Origin: an uncultured Bacteroides sp.
GTDB taxonomy: Bacteria; Bacteroidota; Bacteroidia; Bacteroidales; Bacteroidaceae
Length of the DNA: 64,000 nucleotides
Direction: 5' to 3'
Assembly: GCF_910586915.1 (NCBI RefSeq)
Contig: NZ_CAJULN010000009.1
Location: forward strand, 1 to 64,000
Notes under the pieces: generated by a model
Told to the model about the DNA's origin: nothing
Database searches by the model: none
Seen by the model: the letters and a program-made list of their open reading frames with translations, nothing else
Shown: in pieces, positions 8,261-17,095 of the stretch
Layout of the letters: each line of letters opens with the position of its first letter
Numbering within the stretch: position 1 is the first letter of the stretch
Translations under genes and position numbers: made by a program

Positions 8261-9373
8261 ATGGTTCTTATGTTCAAACATATTCTTCTGTTTTTCTTTC
8301 TGCTGTCGCTCTCTTTACAGGTTCGTGCCGAGAAAAGAGACAGCCTTATGAACCATACGGTAAAAGCCGATTCGCTCCCGCCCGCCCGTTCGGGGTTCTT
8401 TCAAAAGACAATCGGAAAATTATTGAACAACGATTTCGATACGCTTTATATCAGCCCCAACCGATATAACTATGCGCTGATGGTTACCCATTTCAGCAAC
8501 TTCGAATATTACACAGTCAGCAGCGAACTGCCTCAACCGCAGAAACTCAGTTTCTCGCCCAACCCACATAACAAGATAGGAGTTTACTTTGGCTGGAGAT
8601 GGATTTTCTTGGGCTGGTCTGTCGATGTGGATGACATTTATCGCAAAACCAACCGGAAGAATAAAGGAACGGAGTTCGACTTGAGCCTTTACAGTTCCAA
8701 ATTGGGCGTTGACCTCTTTTACCGCCGTACGGGAAATAATTACAAGATTCATAAAATAAAAGGATTCTATGACGAGATTCCGACCGATTATTCCGAAAAC
8801 TTCAACGGATTGGAAGTAGATATCAAAGGGCTGAATCTATACTATATATTCAACAACCGTAGGTTCTCTTATCCGGCAGCTTTCAGCCAATCGACCAATC
8901 AACGATGCAATACGGGCAGTTTTATTACAGGATTCTCCATCTCCAAACATAAACTCGACTTTGACTACCTGCAACTGCCAGAATATATACAGCGAAAGAT
9001 GAACCCCGGAATGAAAGTAAACAAAATCAAATATACCAACGCTAACATCAGCTTCGGATATGCTTACAACTGGGTGTTTGCCCGCAATTGCCTGGCGTGC
9101 CTCTCTCTCACTCCCGCCCTTGCCTTTAAGGCTTCCGAAGTAGATGCCGAAATCCACGAAGGCAAACAGTGGTATAGTAAATTCAATCTTGACTTCCTGC
9201 TCCGTGCGGGCGTTGTCTACAATAACGGAAAATACTTTGTAGGTTCCTCTTTTATCGGAAAAAACTATAACTACCACCGAAATAATTTCTCGCTTGACAA
9301 CGGATTCGGTACCCTCCAGGTATATGCAGGTTTCAACTTTCATCTACGCAAAGAATACAGGAAGAAGAAATAA
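8261..9373 (+). CDS. DUF4421-family envelope protein
   Basis: 370 residues. A signal peptide (residues 1 to about 24, FFFLLSLSLQVRAE) is followed by a sequence rich in alternating aromatic and polar residues, such as SLYSSKLGVDLFYRRTGNNY and VYAGFNFHLRKEY at the end, as expected of an outer-membrane beta-barrel. It resembles the Bacteroides DUF4421 family, of unknown function. There are two possible starts, ATG 8261 and ATG 8270; AAAGGA at 8245-8250 fits the first. It is 7 bases after fsr and so likely cotranscribed, which may tie it to export, though that is inference. Confidence 0.7.
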   Translation: MVLMFKHILLFFFLLSLSLQVRAEKRDSLMNHTVKADSLPPARSGFFQKTIGKLLNNDFDTLYISPNRYNYALMVTHFSNFEYYTVSSELPQPQKLSFSPNPHNKIGVYFGWRWIFLGWSVDVDDIYRKTNRKNKGTEFDLSLYSSKLGVDLFYRRTGNNYKIHKIKGFYDEIPTDYSENFNGLEVDIKGLNLYYIFNNRRFSYPAAFSQSTNQRCNTGSFITGFSISKHKLDFDYLQLPEYIQRKMNPGMKVNKIKYTNANISFGYAYNWVFARNCLACLSLTPALAFKASEVDAEIHEGKQWYSKFNLDFLLRAGVVYNNGKYFVGSSFIGKNYNYHRNNFSLDNGFGTLQVYAGFNFHLRKEYRKKK

Positions 9374-9403
9374 AAATGCGTACATCAGAAATCGCCCGTC
9401 CTG

Positions 9404-9656
9404 CTTGCTTATCCAAAGAATCTTTGTACATTTGCCGCGTTCTTTACCTTAAGAAAACAAGAACCTGATGAAGAAACAACGCCATATACAGACCACACGT
9501 CCCCTTCTCTCCCGTTTCCGCTATTGGGGAAGGAAGAACTATGCTGCTTTTGCAAGTATGGGACGCGAACTCCAAATCGGTCACCTGCACACGAATGTGG
9601 TGGACGTTGCCCTTCGCAAGCAGAATGCTGCACAAATTATCCCTTATCATACATTT
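9404..9656 (+). promoter_or_regulatory. Promoter and ~215-nt leader of the biotin operon
   Basis: TTG at 9405-9407, a 19-base spacer and TACATTTG at 9427-9434 form a good Bacteroides promoter, so RNA would begin near 9441. The remaining ~215 bases before the bioBA ATG (9657) are long for an ordinary leader. They contain an in-frame ATG at 9468 with no stop before 9657, and an ATGCTGC word that occurs twice (near 9541 and 9636). No known riboswitch could be assigned. Confidence 0.6.
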
Positions 9657-11873
9657 ATGACACTTCAAGAAATCAAAGACCAAGCACTGGCAGGCGTTGA
9701 TATATCGCCCGACCAAGCCGCTTGGCTGGCCAATACGGCCGACAGCGAGGCGCTCTATGCCGCCGCACACGAGATTACCGCCGCACGTGCTTCGCACGAA
9801 TTCGATATGTGTTCCATCATCAACGCCAAGTCCGGCAGATGTCCGGAAAATTGTAAATGGTGCGCACAGTCTTCCCACTACAAGACACAAGCCGAGGTTT
9901 ACGACCTCCTTCCCGCCGAAGAATGTCTGCGGCAGGCAACCTACAATGAAGCCCAAGACGTCAATCGTTTTTCCCTCGTCACCAGTGGACGCAAACCCTC
10001 TCCCAAACAGATAACCCAACTTTGTGATACTGTTCGCCACATACGCCGTCACTCGTCAATCCAACTTTGTGCTTCGTTAGGCTTGCTCAATGAAGAAGAA
10101 CTGCGTTCTTTACACGAAGCCGGCGTAACCCGCTATCACTGTAATCTGGAAACGGCTCCTTCTTACTTTTCAAAACTCTGCTCCACACATACGCAGGAGC
10201 AGAAACTTGCCACTCTCCATACTGCCCGCCGGGTAGGAATGGACATTTGTTGCGGTGGAATCATCGGGATGGGTGAAACAATGGAACAACGGATTGAATT
10301 CGCTTTTACACTGAAAGAGCTGAATGTACAATCCATTCCTATCAATCTGCTAAGTCCGATACCCGGAACACCGTTGGAAAACGAAAAGCCTTTGAGCGAA
10401 GAAGAGATTCTCAGGACGATTTCGATATTCCGCTTCATCAATCCGACAGCGTTTCTACGCTTTGCCGGCGGACGCTCACAACTCTCTTCCGAAGCGATGC
10501 ACAAGGCTTTGTATATCGGTATTAATTCTGCCATCGTAGGCGATTTGCTGACAACACTCGGTTCCAAAGTGTCGGAAGACAAACAAATGATTCGGGAAGA
10601 AGGATATCGTTTTGCAAGTTCCCAGTTCGACCGTGAACATCTGTGGCATCCCTATACTTCGACTACCGACCCGCTACCCGTATATAAAGTGAAACGGGCG
10701 GACGGAGCTACCATCACTCTCGAAGACGGGCGGACGCTTATTGAAGGAATGTCTTCCTGGTGGTGCGCAGTGCATGGATACAATCATCCGGTGTTGAATC
10801 AGGCCGCTAAAGACCAACTGAATAAAATGTCTCATGTCATGTTCGGCGGACTGACACACGACCCAGCCATTGAGTTGGGCAAGTTGCTGTTGCCGTTGGT
10901 TCCACCATCCATGCAGAAAATATTCTATGCAGATTCCGGTTCGGTAGCCGTAGAAGTAGCCTTGAAGATGGCCGTACAATATTGGTATGCCGCCGGAAAA
11001 CCGGACAAGAATAATTTTGTAACCATCCGCTCGGGATATCACGGCGATACATGGAACGCCATGTCCGTATGCGACCCAGTAACGGGAATGCACAGCCTAT
11101 TCGGTTCGGCACTTCCTGTCCGTCATTTTGTTCCGGCTCCTTCGTCCCGTTTCGACGGCGAATGGAATCCGCAAGACATAGAACCGTTGCGGAAAACAAT
11201 CGAAAAACATTCGGAAGAATTGGCTGCGCTCATCCTCGAACCGGTTGTTCAAGGGGCAGGCGGTATGTGGTTTTACCATCCGCAATACCTTCGCGAAGCG
11301 GAGAAACTCTGCAAGGAGCACGGACTTCTTTTAATCTTTGACGAGATAGCCACAGGATTCGGACGGACAGGGAAACTCTTTGCATGGGAACACGCCGGAG
11401 TGGAACCGGACATCATGTGCATAGGCAAAGCACTGACCGGCGGATACATGACACTTTCTGCCGTGCTTGCCAGCAATTTAGTGGCGGATACTATCTCTAA
11501 TCATGCGCCGGGAGCTTTCATGCACGGGCCTACTTTCATGGGAAATCCGCTCGCTTGTGCGGTGGCTTGCGCGTCCGTACGTCTGTTGTTGGATTCCGGC
11601 TGGCAGGAGAATGTAAAACGCATTGAAGCACAACTGAGAGAAGAGCTTGCGCCTACACGGGAACTTCCGCAAGTGGCCGATGTACGTGTGTTAGGAGCCA
11701 TCGGAGTTATTGAAATGAAGCAACCGGTAAATATGGCGTATATGCAACAACGGTTTGTGGAAGAAGGTATCTGGGTACGCCCGTTCGGAAAGTTGGTTTA
11801 TCTGATGCCTCCCTTTATCATCACCTCCGAGCAGCTAAGCAAACTGACAACCGGATTACTGAAAACAATCTGA
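9657..11873 (+). CDS. bioBA: Bifunctional biotin synthase / DAPA aminotransferase (BioB-BioA fusion)
   Basis: 738 residues from the ATG at 9657. Residues 1 to about 318 are BioB, a radical-SAM enzyme that inserts sulfur into dethiobiotin; the cluster motif is SGRCPENCKWCAQS. Residues about 320-738 are BioA, a PLP aminotransferase making 7,8-diaminopelargonate from KAPA and SAM. It shows LWHPYTSTTDPLP, the active-site segment MSSWWCAVHGYNHP, FDEIATGFGRTGKLFAWEH and the PLP lysine in CIGKALTGGYMTLSA. Thus the step before dethiobiotin formation and the last step of the pathway are on one chain, with BioD acting between them. An in-frame ATG at 9468 would add 63 residues; I rejected it because MTLQEIKDQALAG is the normal BioB start. 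bioF begins 16 bases later. Confidence 0.93.
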   Translation: MTLQEIKDQALAGVDISPDQAAWLANTADSEALYAAAHEITAARASHEFDMCSIINAKSGRCPENCKWCAQSSHYKTQAEVYDLLPAEECLRQATYNEAQDVNRFSLVTSGRKPSPKQITQLCDTVRHIRRHSSIQLCASLGLLNEEELRSLHEAGVTRYHCNLETAPSYFSKLCSTHTQEQKLATLHTARRVGMDICCGGIIGMGETMEQRIEFAFTLKELNVQSIPINLLSPIPGTPLENEKPLSEEEILRTISIFRFINPTAFLRFAGGRSQLSSEAMHKALYIGINSAIVGDLLTTLGSKVSEDKQMIREEGYRFASSQFDREHLWHPYTSTTDPLPVYKVKRADGATITLEDGRTLIEGMSSWWCAVHGYNHPVLNQAAKDQLNKMSHVMFGGLTHDPAIELGKLLLPLVPPSMQKIFYADSGSVAVEVALKMAVQYWYAAGKPDKNNFVTIRSGYHGDTWNAMSVCDPVTGMHSLFGSALPVRHFVPAPSSRFDGEWNPQDIEPLRKTIEKHSEELAALILEPVVQGAGGMWFYHPQYLREAEKLCKEHGLLLIFDEIATGFGRTGKLFAWEHAGVEPDIMCIGKALTGGYMTLSAVLASNLVADTISNHAPGAFMHGPTFMGNPLACAVACASVRLLLDSGWQENVKRIEAQLREELAPTRELPQVADVRVLGAIGVIEMKQPVNMAYMQQRFVEEGIWVRPFGKLVYLMPPFIITSEQLSKLTTGLLKTI

Positions 11874-11889
11874 TTTAAAATAGTCATGT

Positions 11890-13044
11890 ATGATTCTAAA
11901 TAATATAAGTCAAGAACTTCTTATCCTAAAGGAAAAGAAAAATTATCGCTCTCTCCCACCCCTCATCCACGATGGGCGGGATGTTATTCTGAACGGGCAA
12001 CGGATGTTGAACCTCTCTTCCAACGATTATCTCGGACTGGCTAACGACCTGTCGTTACGCGAGGAATTCCTAAAAACAGTAACTCCCGAAACATTTCTGC
12101 CCACCTCTTCCTCTTCCCGGTTGCTTACAGGCAACTTTACGGTTTATCAGGAGTTAGAGCAACAGTTGGCGGCTATGTTCGGAACAGAAGGTGCGCTTAT
12201 ATTCAATAGCGGTTATCATGCCAATACGGGAATTCTTCCCGCCATCAGCAATGCCCGGACATTGATTCTTGCAGACAAATTGGTACACGCCAGCCTGATA
12301 GACGGAATCAGACTGTCATCGGCAAAATGTATCCGCTATCGCCACAACGACTTATCTCAACTGCAACGGCTGGTTTCTGAAAATCACCACGCATATGAAC
12401 AAATCGTTGTTGTCACCGAAAGCATCTTCAGTATGGACGGAGACGAAGCCGACCTTCGCGTGCTTGTCCGATTAAAAAAAAGCCATTCCAACGTGCTTCT
12501 TTATGTGGACGAAGCCCATGCTTTCGGCACACGCGGAGAGAGAGGATTGGGATGTGCGGAGGAACAGGGCTGTATCAACGATATAGACTTTTTAGTAGGA
12601 ACCTTCGGAAAAGCAATAGCCTCGGCAGGCGCTTACATTGTGTGCCGACAGGTTGTCCGGGAATACTTGATTAACAAGATGCGCACGTTTATATTCACAA
12701 CAGCCCTTCCGCCCATAAATATTCAATGGACTTCGTGGATACTGAAACATCTCTCCGCTCTCCGGCAAAAAAGAACTCATTTGCTGCACATCAGCAACAA
12801 ACTGAAGAATGTACTTGCCGATAAAGGATATGACTGTCCTTCGGTAAGTCACATTGTCCCCATGATTGTAGGAGCAAGCGAGGATACGATATACAAAGCA
12901 GAGGAAATGCAGCGTAAAGGATTCTACGCATTGCCGGTACGCCCGCCTACGGTTCCCGAGGGAACTTCACGCATCCGGTTCTCGCTGACGGCAGATATTA
13001 CCGAACATGAAATCGACCAACTTATAAAACTGATAAACGGATGA
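11890..13044 (+). CDS. bioF: 8-amino-7-oxononanoate synthase
   Basis: 384 residues, normal for BioF, a PLP enzyme joining pimeloyl-ACP (or -CoA) to L-alanine to give KAPA. Family signs: LSSNDYLGLANDLSLRE, SSSSRLLTGNFTVYQELEQQ, YVDEAHAFGTRGERGLG with the Asp-x-His of the cofactor site, and the Schiff-base lysine in GTFGKAIASAGAYIV. The C-terminal FYALPVRPPTVPEGTSRIR is typical. It lies in the biotin operon between bioBA and bioG; its end overlaps the bioG start by 4 bases (ATGA), so the two are translationally coupled. Confidence 0.95.
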   Translation: MILNNISQELLILKEKKNYRSLPPLIHDGRDVILNGQRMLNLSSNDYLGLANDLSLREEFLKTVTPETFLPTSSSSRLLTGNFTVYQELEQQLAAMFGTEGALIFNSGYHANTGILPAISNARTLILADKLVHASLIDGIRLSSAKCIRYRHNDLSQLQRLVSENHHAYEQIVVVTESIFSMDGDEADLRVLVRLKKSHSNVLLYVDEAHAFGTRGERGLGCAEEQGCINDIDFLVGTFGKAIASAGAYIVCRQVVREYLINKMRTFIFTTALPPINIQWTSWILKHLSALRQKRTHLLHISNKLKNVLADKGYDCPSVSHIVPMIVGASEDTIYKAEEMQRKGFYALPVRPPTVPEGTSRIRFSLTADITEHEIDQLIKLING

Positions 13045-13700
13045 AACAGCATTTTATCATCAAAAACAACCAAAAACATCTGTTGCTTTTCTTCGCAGGC
13101 TGGGGAATGGATGAGACTCCGTTCCTGCAACTTCACCCGACCGATAAGGATTGGATGCTCTGTTACGATTACCGCTCGCTGGAATTCGATGCCACCACGC
13201 TGCAAGAATATTCCGAAATCACTCTTATTGCCTGGTCGATGGGAGTATGGGTAGCTTCTCAGATAATGAAACAACACCCATCCCTACCCGTTTCGCAAAG
13301 TATCGCCATCAATGGCACTCCCTATCCCATACACGAAACGAAAGGAATCAGTCCCGCCATTTTCGCAGGAACCTTGCAAGGGTTGAACGAACAATCCCTG
13401 CAAAAGTTCCAAAGAAGGATGTGCGGTTCAGCAGCCGACTACCAGGCTTTTCAGTCAATAGTTCCCCGACGCCCTGTCGAGGAACTCAAAGAAGAACTTG
13501 CCGCCATACAAGAACACTACTTATCGACTCCTCCTTCAGACTTTGCCTGGCAAAAAGCCATCATAGGAAAGCACGACCGCATCTTCCTGCCGGACAACCA
13601 ATGGCTGGCCTGGAGAAACAAAGCGGACTCCCTCGAATATGCGGAAGCCGCCCATTATCAACAAGCACTTTTTGCTAACGTAATCATGCCAACCGACTAA
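13041..13700 (+). CDS. bioG: Pimeloyl-ACP methyl ester esterase, BioG type (DUF452)
   Basis: 219 residues, an alpha/beta-hydrolase of the DUF452/BioG family. The nucleophile serine sits in LIAWSMGVWVA (about residues 61-71), preceded by the oxyanion region LLLFFAGWGMDE. A late Asp (IGKHDRIFLP) and His (EAAHYQQ) complete the triad. BioG cleaves the methyl ester of pimeloyl-ACP once BioC has allowed chain growth, ending pimelate synthesis; it takes the place of BioH. It overlaps bioF by 4 bases and precedes bioC by 10. In some bacteria bioG is fused to bioC; here the two are adjacent but separate. Confidence 0.92.
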   Translation: MKQHFIIKNNQKHLLLFFAGWGMDETPFLQLHPTDKDWMLCYDYRSLEFDATTLQEYSEITLIAWSMGVWVASQIMKQHPSLPVSQSIAINGTPYPIHETKGISPAIFAGTLQGLNEQSLQKFQRRMCGSAADYQAFQSIVPRRPVEELKEELAAIQEHYLSTPPSDFAWQKAIIGKHDRIFLPDNQWLAWRNKADSLEYAEAAHYQQALFANVIMPTD

Positions 13701-13710
13701 TTATTGATTT

Positions 13711-14478
13711 ATGAACAAACAACTCATTGCCGAACGTTTCGCAAAAGCCGTTGCCACCTATCCGCAGGAAGCCAACGTGCAACGGCAGATAGCAGATAAA
13801 ATGATTCGCCTGCTTACGGAACATCTGTCCGCTCCCTGTTCGAGAGTCATCGAATTCGGATGCGGCACAGGCCTCTATTCACGTATGCTGTTGCAAGCGC
13901 TTCGACCGGAGGAGCTGTTACTCAACGACCTTTGCCCGGAAATGGAACACTGCTGTGAGGACTTATTAAGAAAAGAGCAGGTATCTTTTCTTCCGGGAGA
14001 TGCGGAAACCGTCTCTTTTCCTGCCGAGAGCACACTGATAACATCCTGTTCGGCCTTGCAATGGTTCGAATCGCCCGAAATGTTTTTCAAGAAGTGCCAT
14101 GCTTTGCTCAGCAACCAGGGGTATCTCGCTTTCAGTACTTTCGGGAAAAAGAATATGAGAGAGATAAGAGAACTGACCGGAAACGGACTTCCTTACCGTT
14201 CGCGGGAGGAACTTACGGCAACCCTGTCAGCGTACTTTGACATTCTACATTCGGAAGAGGAACTTATCTCTCTTCCGTTCGACAATCCGATAAAGGTACT
14301 TTATCATTTGAAGCAGACGGGCGTGACCGGCGTATCCGGTCTGTCCTCCCGACAACTGCGGACACGCCGCGACTTGCAGCTATTCAGTGAACGTTATACC
14401 AAAGAATTTGCTCAGGGCACTTCCGTGTCACTGACCTATCACCCCATTTATATCATCGCAAAAAAGAAAGAAATATGA
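13711..14478 (+). CDS. bioC: Malonyl-ACP O-methyltransferase
   Basis: 255 residues, a class I SAM methyltransferase. The SAM motif is VIEFGCGTGLYSRML (about residues 46-60), with the acidic motif LLNDLCPEM and the post-motif segment LITSCSALQWFESPEMFF typical of BioC. It methylates the free carboxyl of malonyl-ACP so that the fatty acid enzymes extend it to pimeloyl-ACP methyl ester. It starts 10 bases after bioG, and its end overlaps bioD by 4 bases. With bioG and bioF beside it, the operon makes pimeloyl-ACP by the BioC-BioG route. Confidence 0.93.
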   Translation: MNKQLIAERFAKAVATYPQEANVQRQIADKMIRLLTEHLSAPCSRVIEFGCGTGLYSRMLLQALRPEELLLNDLCPEMEHCCEDLLRKEQVSFLPGDAETVSFPAESTLITSCSALQWFESPEMFFKKCHALLSNQGYLAFSTFGKKNMREIRELTGNGLPYRSREELTATLSAYFDILHSEEELISLPFDNPIKVLYHLKQTGVTGVSGLSSRQLRTRRDLQLFSERYTKEFAQGTSVSLTYHPIYIIAKKKEI

Positions 14479-15119
14479 AACAGAATGTATATTTCGTAAG
14501 CGGCATCGACACCGATGCCGGCAAGAGTTACGCCACCGGATTTTTAGCCCGCGAATGGAACGGGAACGGACTACGGACAATTACTCAAAAGTTTATCCAG
14601 ACAGGCAATGTCGGCCGGTCGGAAGACATAGAGTTGCACCGGAAACTCATGGGAATCTCTTTTACGGAAGAAGATAAAGAAGGATTGACCATGCCGGAAA
14701 TATTCTCCTATCCCGCCTCTCCGCATCTCGCTTCCCAACTGGACAACCGTCCCATCGACTTCGGCAAAATCAAACGTGCCACGGAAACACTGAGCGAACG
14801 CTACGACCGCGTACTGCTTGAAGGAGCAGGCGGGCTGATGGTACCGCTAACGACCGAACTACTGACCATAGACTACATCGCCCAAGAGAATTACCCGCTT
14901 ATTTTTGTCACCTCGGGCAAATTGGGCAGCATCAACCACACCCTGCTCAGCCTTGAAGCCATACAAAAACGTGGGATTATGCTGGATACGGTACTTTATA
15001 ATATGTATCCTACCGTAGAGGACAAAACGATTCAGAATGATACTATGGAGTTCATTCAAAACTGGCTGAAGAAGTATTTCCCCGATACGAAGTTTATCCT
15101 GATACCCGAAATAAAATAA
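14475..15119 (+). CDS. bioD: Dethiobiotin synthetase
   Basis: 214 residues, normal length. BioD closes the ureido ring of dethiobiotin from DAPA, CO2 and ATP. Its P-loop is FVSGIDTDAGKSYATGFLA (residues 6-24), and the second motif LLEGAGGLMVPL is near residue 114. It is the last gene of the operon, overlapping bioC by 4 bases. A strong intrinsic terminator follows 25 bases after the stop. All the enzymes from malonyl-ACP methylation to biotin are present in this operon. Confidence 0.95.
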   Translation: MKQNVYFVSGIDTDAGKSYATGFLAREWNGNGLRTITQKFIQTGNVGRSEDIELHRKLMGISFTEEDKEGLTMPEIFSYPASPHLASQLDNRPIDFGKIKRATETLSERYDRVLLEGAGGLMVPLTTELLTIDYIAQENYPLIFVTSGKLGSINHTLLSLEAIQKRGIMLDTVLYNMYPTVEDKTIQNDTMEFIQNWLKKYFPDTKFILIPEIK

Positions 15120-15144
15120 ATCCGCCGGCCGTATTGACCCAAAC

Positions 15145-15192
15145 GAGACGTTTGTTTGTTATACTCATAACAAATGAACGTCTCACTTTTTT
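15145..15192 (+). terminator. Intrinsic terminator of the biotin operon
   Basis: An 18-base-pair stem (GAGACGTT and TTTGTTAT against ATAACAAA and AACGTCTC, with one weak position between the halves) with a 4-base loop spans 15145-15184. TTTTTT follows at 15187-15192. Confidence 0.9.
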
Positions 15193-15207
15193 AAAACCCA
15201 AACCGCT

Positions 15208-16707
15208 ATGACCTTGATTCTTGCCATCATTCCGGTATTGCTATTAATCGTATTAATGGCTTTTTTCAAAATGCCGGGCGACAAAAGTAGTATCATCTCC
15301 TTAATTGCAACGATGCTGATTGCGTTTTTCGGCTTTGCCTTTTCGGTAGATAACTTGTTGTATTCTTTTTTATATGGAGCGTTGAAAGCAGTCTCCCCCA
15401 TTCTAATCATTATACTAATGGCGATTTTCAGCTACAACGTATTACTGAAAACGAAGAAGATGGAGATTATAAAACAACAGTTCGCTTCCATTTCTACGGA
15501 TAAGAGCATTCAGGTATTGCTGCTGACTTGGGGATTCGGCGGACTGCTGGAAGCAATGGCAGGATTCGGGACGGCAGTTGCCATTCCGGCAGCAATTCTT
15601 ATCAGCCTGGGCTTCAGACCGGTATTCTCGGCTACTGTGAGCCTGATAGCCAACAGCGTAGCTACCGCTTTCGGAGCTATCGGAACTCCGGTGCTTGTAT
15701 TGGCGAAAGAGACAAACTTGGATGTGTTGACTCTTAGCACCAATGTCGTACTGCAATTATCAGTCCTCATGTTCCTTGTTCCGCTTGTATTGCTTTTCCT
15801 TACCGACCCCAAACTGAAATCACTCCCCAAAAATCTGTTTTTAGCTCTCTTGGTAGGCAGCGTTTCCTTAATCAGCCAATATCTTGCAGCTAAATATATG
15901 GGAGCGGAATCTCCCGCCATCATCGGAAGTATCCTGTCTGTCATCGTCATTGTGCTTTATGGCAAACTGACTGCATCGAAAGAAGAAAAGGCACGAAAAA
16001 GTTCGTTGAAGGCAAAAGAGATTCTGAATGCATGGAGCATCTACCTGCTCATTCTTTTTCTCATTATTCTCACCAGTCCGTTATTCCCGGGATTGCGGCA
16101 CACGCTGGAGAGTAACTGGGTGACAAGCATCAGCCTGTCTATCAATGGTTCTACCGTCAGTTACAGCATTTCATGGCTGACTCATGCAGGAGTATTGCTT
16201 TTCGTGGGCACTTTCATCGGCGGACTGATACAGGGAGCTAAAATCAGGGAGTTGTTCGCCGTGCTTTGGGATACCGTCAGACAGTTGAAAAAGACTTTCA
16301 TCACCGTTGTGTGCCTGGTTGGACTGTCTACCGTCATGGACACTTCGGGAATGATTGCCGTTATTGCCACGGTACTCGCCACGGCTACGGGAAGTTTATA
16401 TCCGTTGTTTGCACCGGCCATCGGTTGTTTAGGTACGTTTATTACCGGAAGCGACACTTCCTCCAACATCCTTTTCGGCAAACTACAGGCAAGTGTAGCC
16501 GGACAAATTCATGTCAATCCCGATTGGCTTTCGGCTGCAAACACGGTAGGAGCCACGGGTGGGAAGATTATCTCTCCACAAAGCATTGCCATCGCTACTT
16601 CTGCCGGAAACCAGCAAGGCAAAGAAGGGGAAATTCTGAAAACTGCCATTCCGTATGCATTGGCTTATGTGGCAATTACAGGAATTATCGTCTATATTTT
16701 CAGTTAA
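15208..16707 (+). CDS. L-lactate permease family transporter
   Basis: 499 residues with about 12-14 membrane helices, of the LldP/LctP family, which import lactate or glycolate with protons across the inner membrane. The conserved stretches are GFGGLLEAMAGFGTAVAIP near residue 110, NSVATAFGAIGTPVLVLAKE, and near the end GSDTSSNILFGKLQ and ATGGKIISPQSIAIA. It is somewhat shorter than E. coli LldP (about 550). No lactate dehydrogenase gene is adjacent, and it is separated from the biotin operon by a terminator, so I see no link to biotin. The substrate is inferred from family only. Confidence 0.85.
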   Translation: MTLILAIIPVLLLIVLMAFFKMPGDKSSIISLIATMLIAFFGFAFSVDNLLYSFLYGALKAVSPILIIILMAIFSYNVLLKTKKMEIIKQQFASISTDKSIQVLLLTWGFGGLLEAMAGFGTAVAIPAAILISLGFRPVFSATVSLIANSVATAFGAIGTPVLVLAKETNLDVLTLSTNVVLQLSVLMFLVPLVLLFLTDPKLKSLPKNLFLALLVGSVSLISQYLAAKYMGAESPAIIGSILSVIVIVLYGKLTASKEEKARKSSLKAKEILNAWSIYLLILFLIILTSPLFPGLRHTLESNWVTSISLSINGSTVSYSISWLTHAGVLLFVGTFIGGLIQGAKIRELFAVLWDTVRQLKKTFITVVCLVGLSTVMDTSGMIAVIATVLATATGSLYPLFAPAIGCLGTFITGSDTSSNILFGKLQASVAGQIHVNPDWLSAANTVGATGGKIISPQSIAIATSAGNQQGKEGEILKTAIPYALAYVAITGIIVYIFS

Positions 16708-16855
16708 TCTCTCCCCCAAATATATCTTTACCGAATACAGAGGTATTGCCTGCCCGAAAACGTTGCATACACACGCATGAGCCTTATATAAAACTAATCT
16801 TTTTCCTGCGATGGCCTGTCGGCTGCCATGCGAATGTCTGTCGGTTTTCTTACTA

Positions 16856-17046
16856 AAATTTATTCGTCTGACTATAGTGACCGTTTCGTCTGACTATAGT
16901 CAGACGAAAGAAACACTACAGTCAGACGCAAGTTCAACTATAGTCAGACGAATAAATTTATGCATCCCGACCGTTAGTCTGTAGGCAACGGAAAATTAAA
17001 TCGTAGGCAATTCTCCACTAACCGATTGGAGAATGGTAGGTATTTC
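16856..17046. repeat. 22-bp-period palindromic array (locus D)
   Basis: The core ACTATAGT (once ACTACAGT) recurs at 16871, 16893, 16915 and 16937, exactly 22 bases apart. The best unit is the perfect 20-base palindrome CGTCTGACTATAGTCAGACG at 16887-16906. The outer edges 16856-16878 and 16937-16959 are perfect 23-base inverted repeats. The same phase continues to the right: GTAGGCAA at 16981 and 17003, also 22 apart, then an 8-base-pair hairpin 17010-17034. This fills most of the 388-base gap between the permease gene (+) and the small membrane protein gene (-). Units are contiguous and there are no spacers, so it is not CRISPR. Function unknown. Confidence 0.85.
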
Positions 17047-17095
17047 ATTTCAGATATAAAAGGTAAAGAGATGATTCGTTAACCCAACCATTCTA

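Noticed and set aside
9441..9656. Cobalamin or TPP riboswitch before bioBA
   Set aside because: Scattered pieces (CCGCTATTG, ATCGGTCACCTGC, GAACCTGAT) resemble parts of these classes, but the B12 box GCCACTG and the TPP CTGAGA element are missing and the spacing is wrong. The clear B12 riboswitch at 51775-51952 shows what a real one looks like here.
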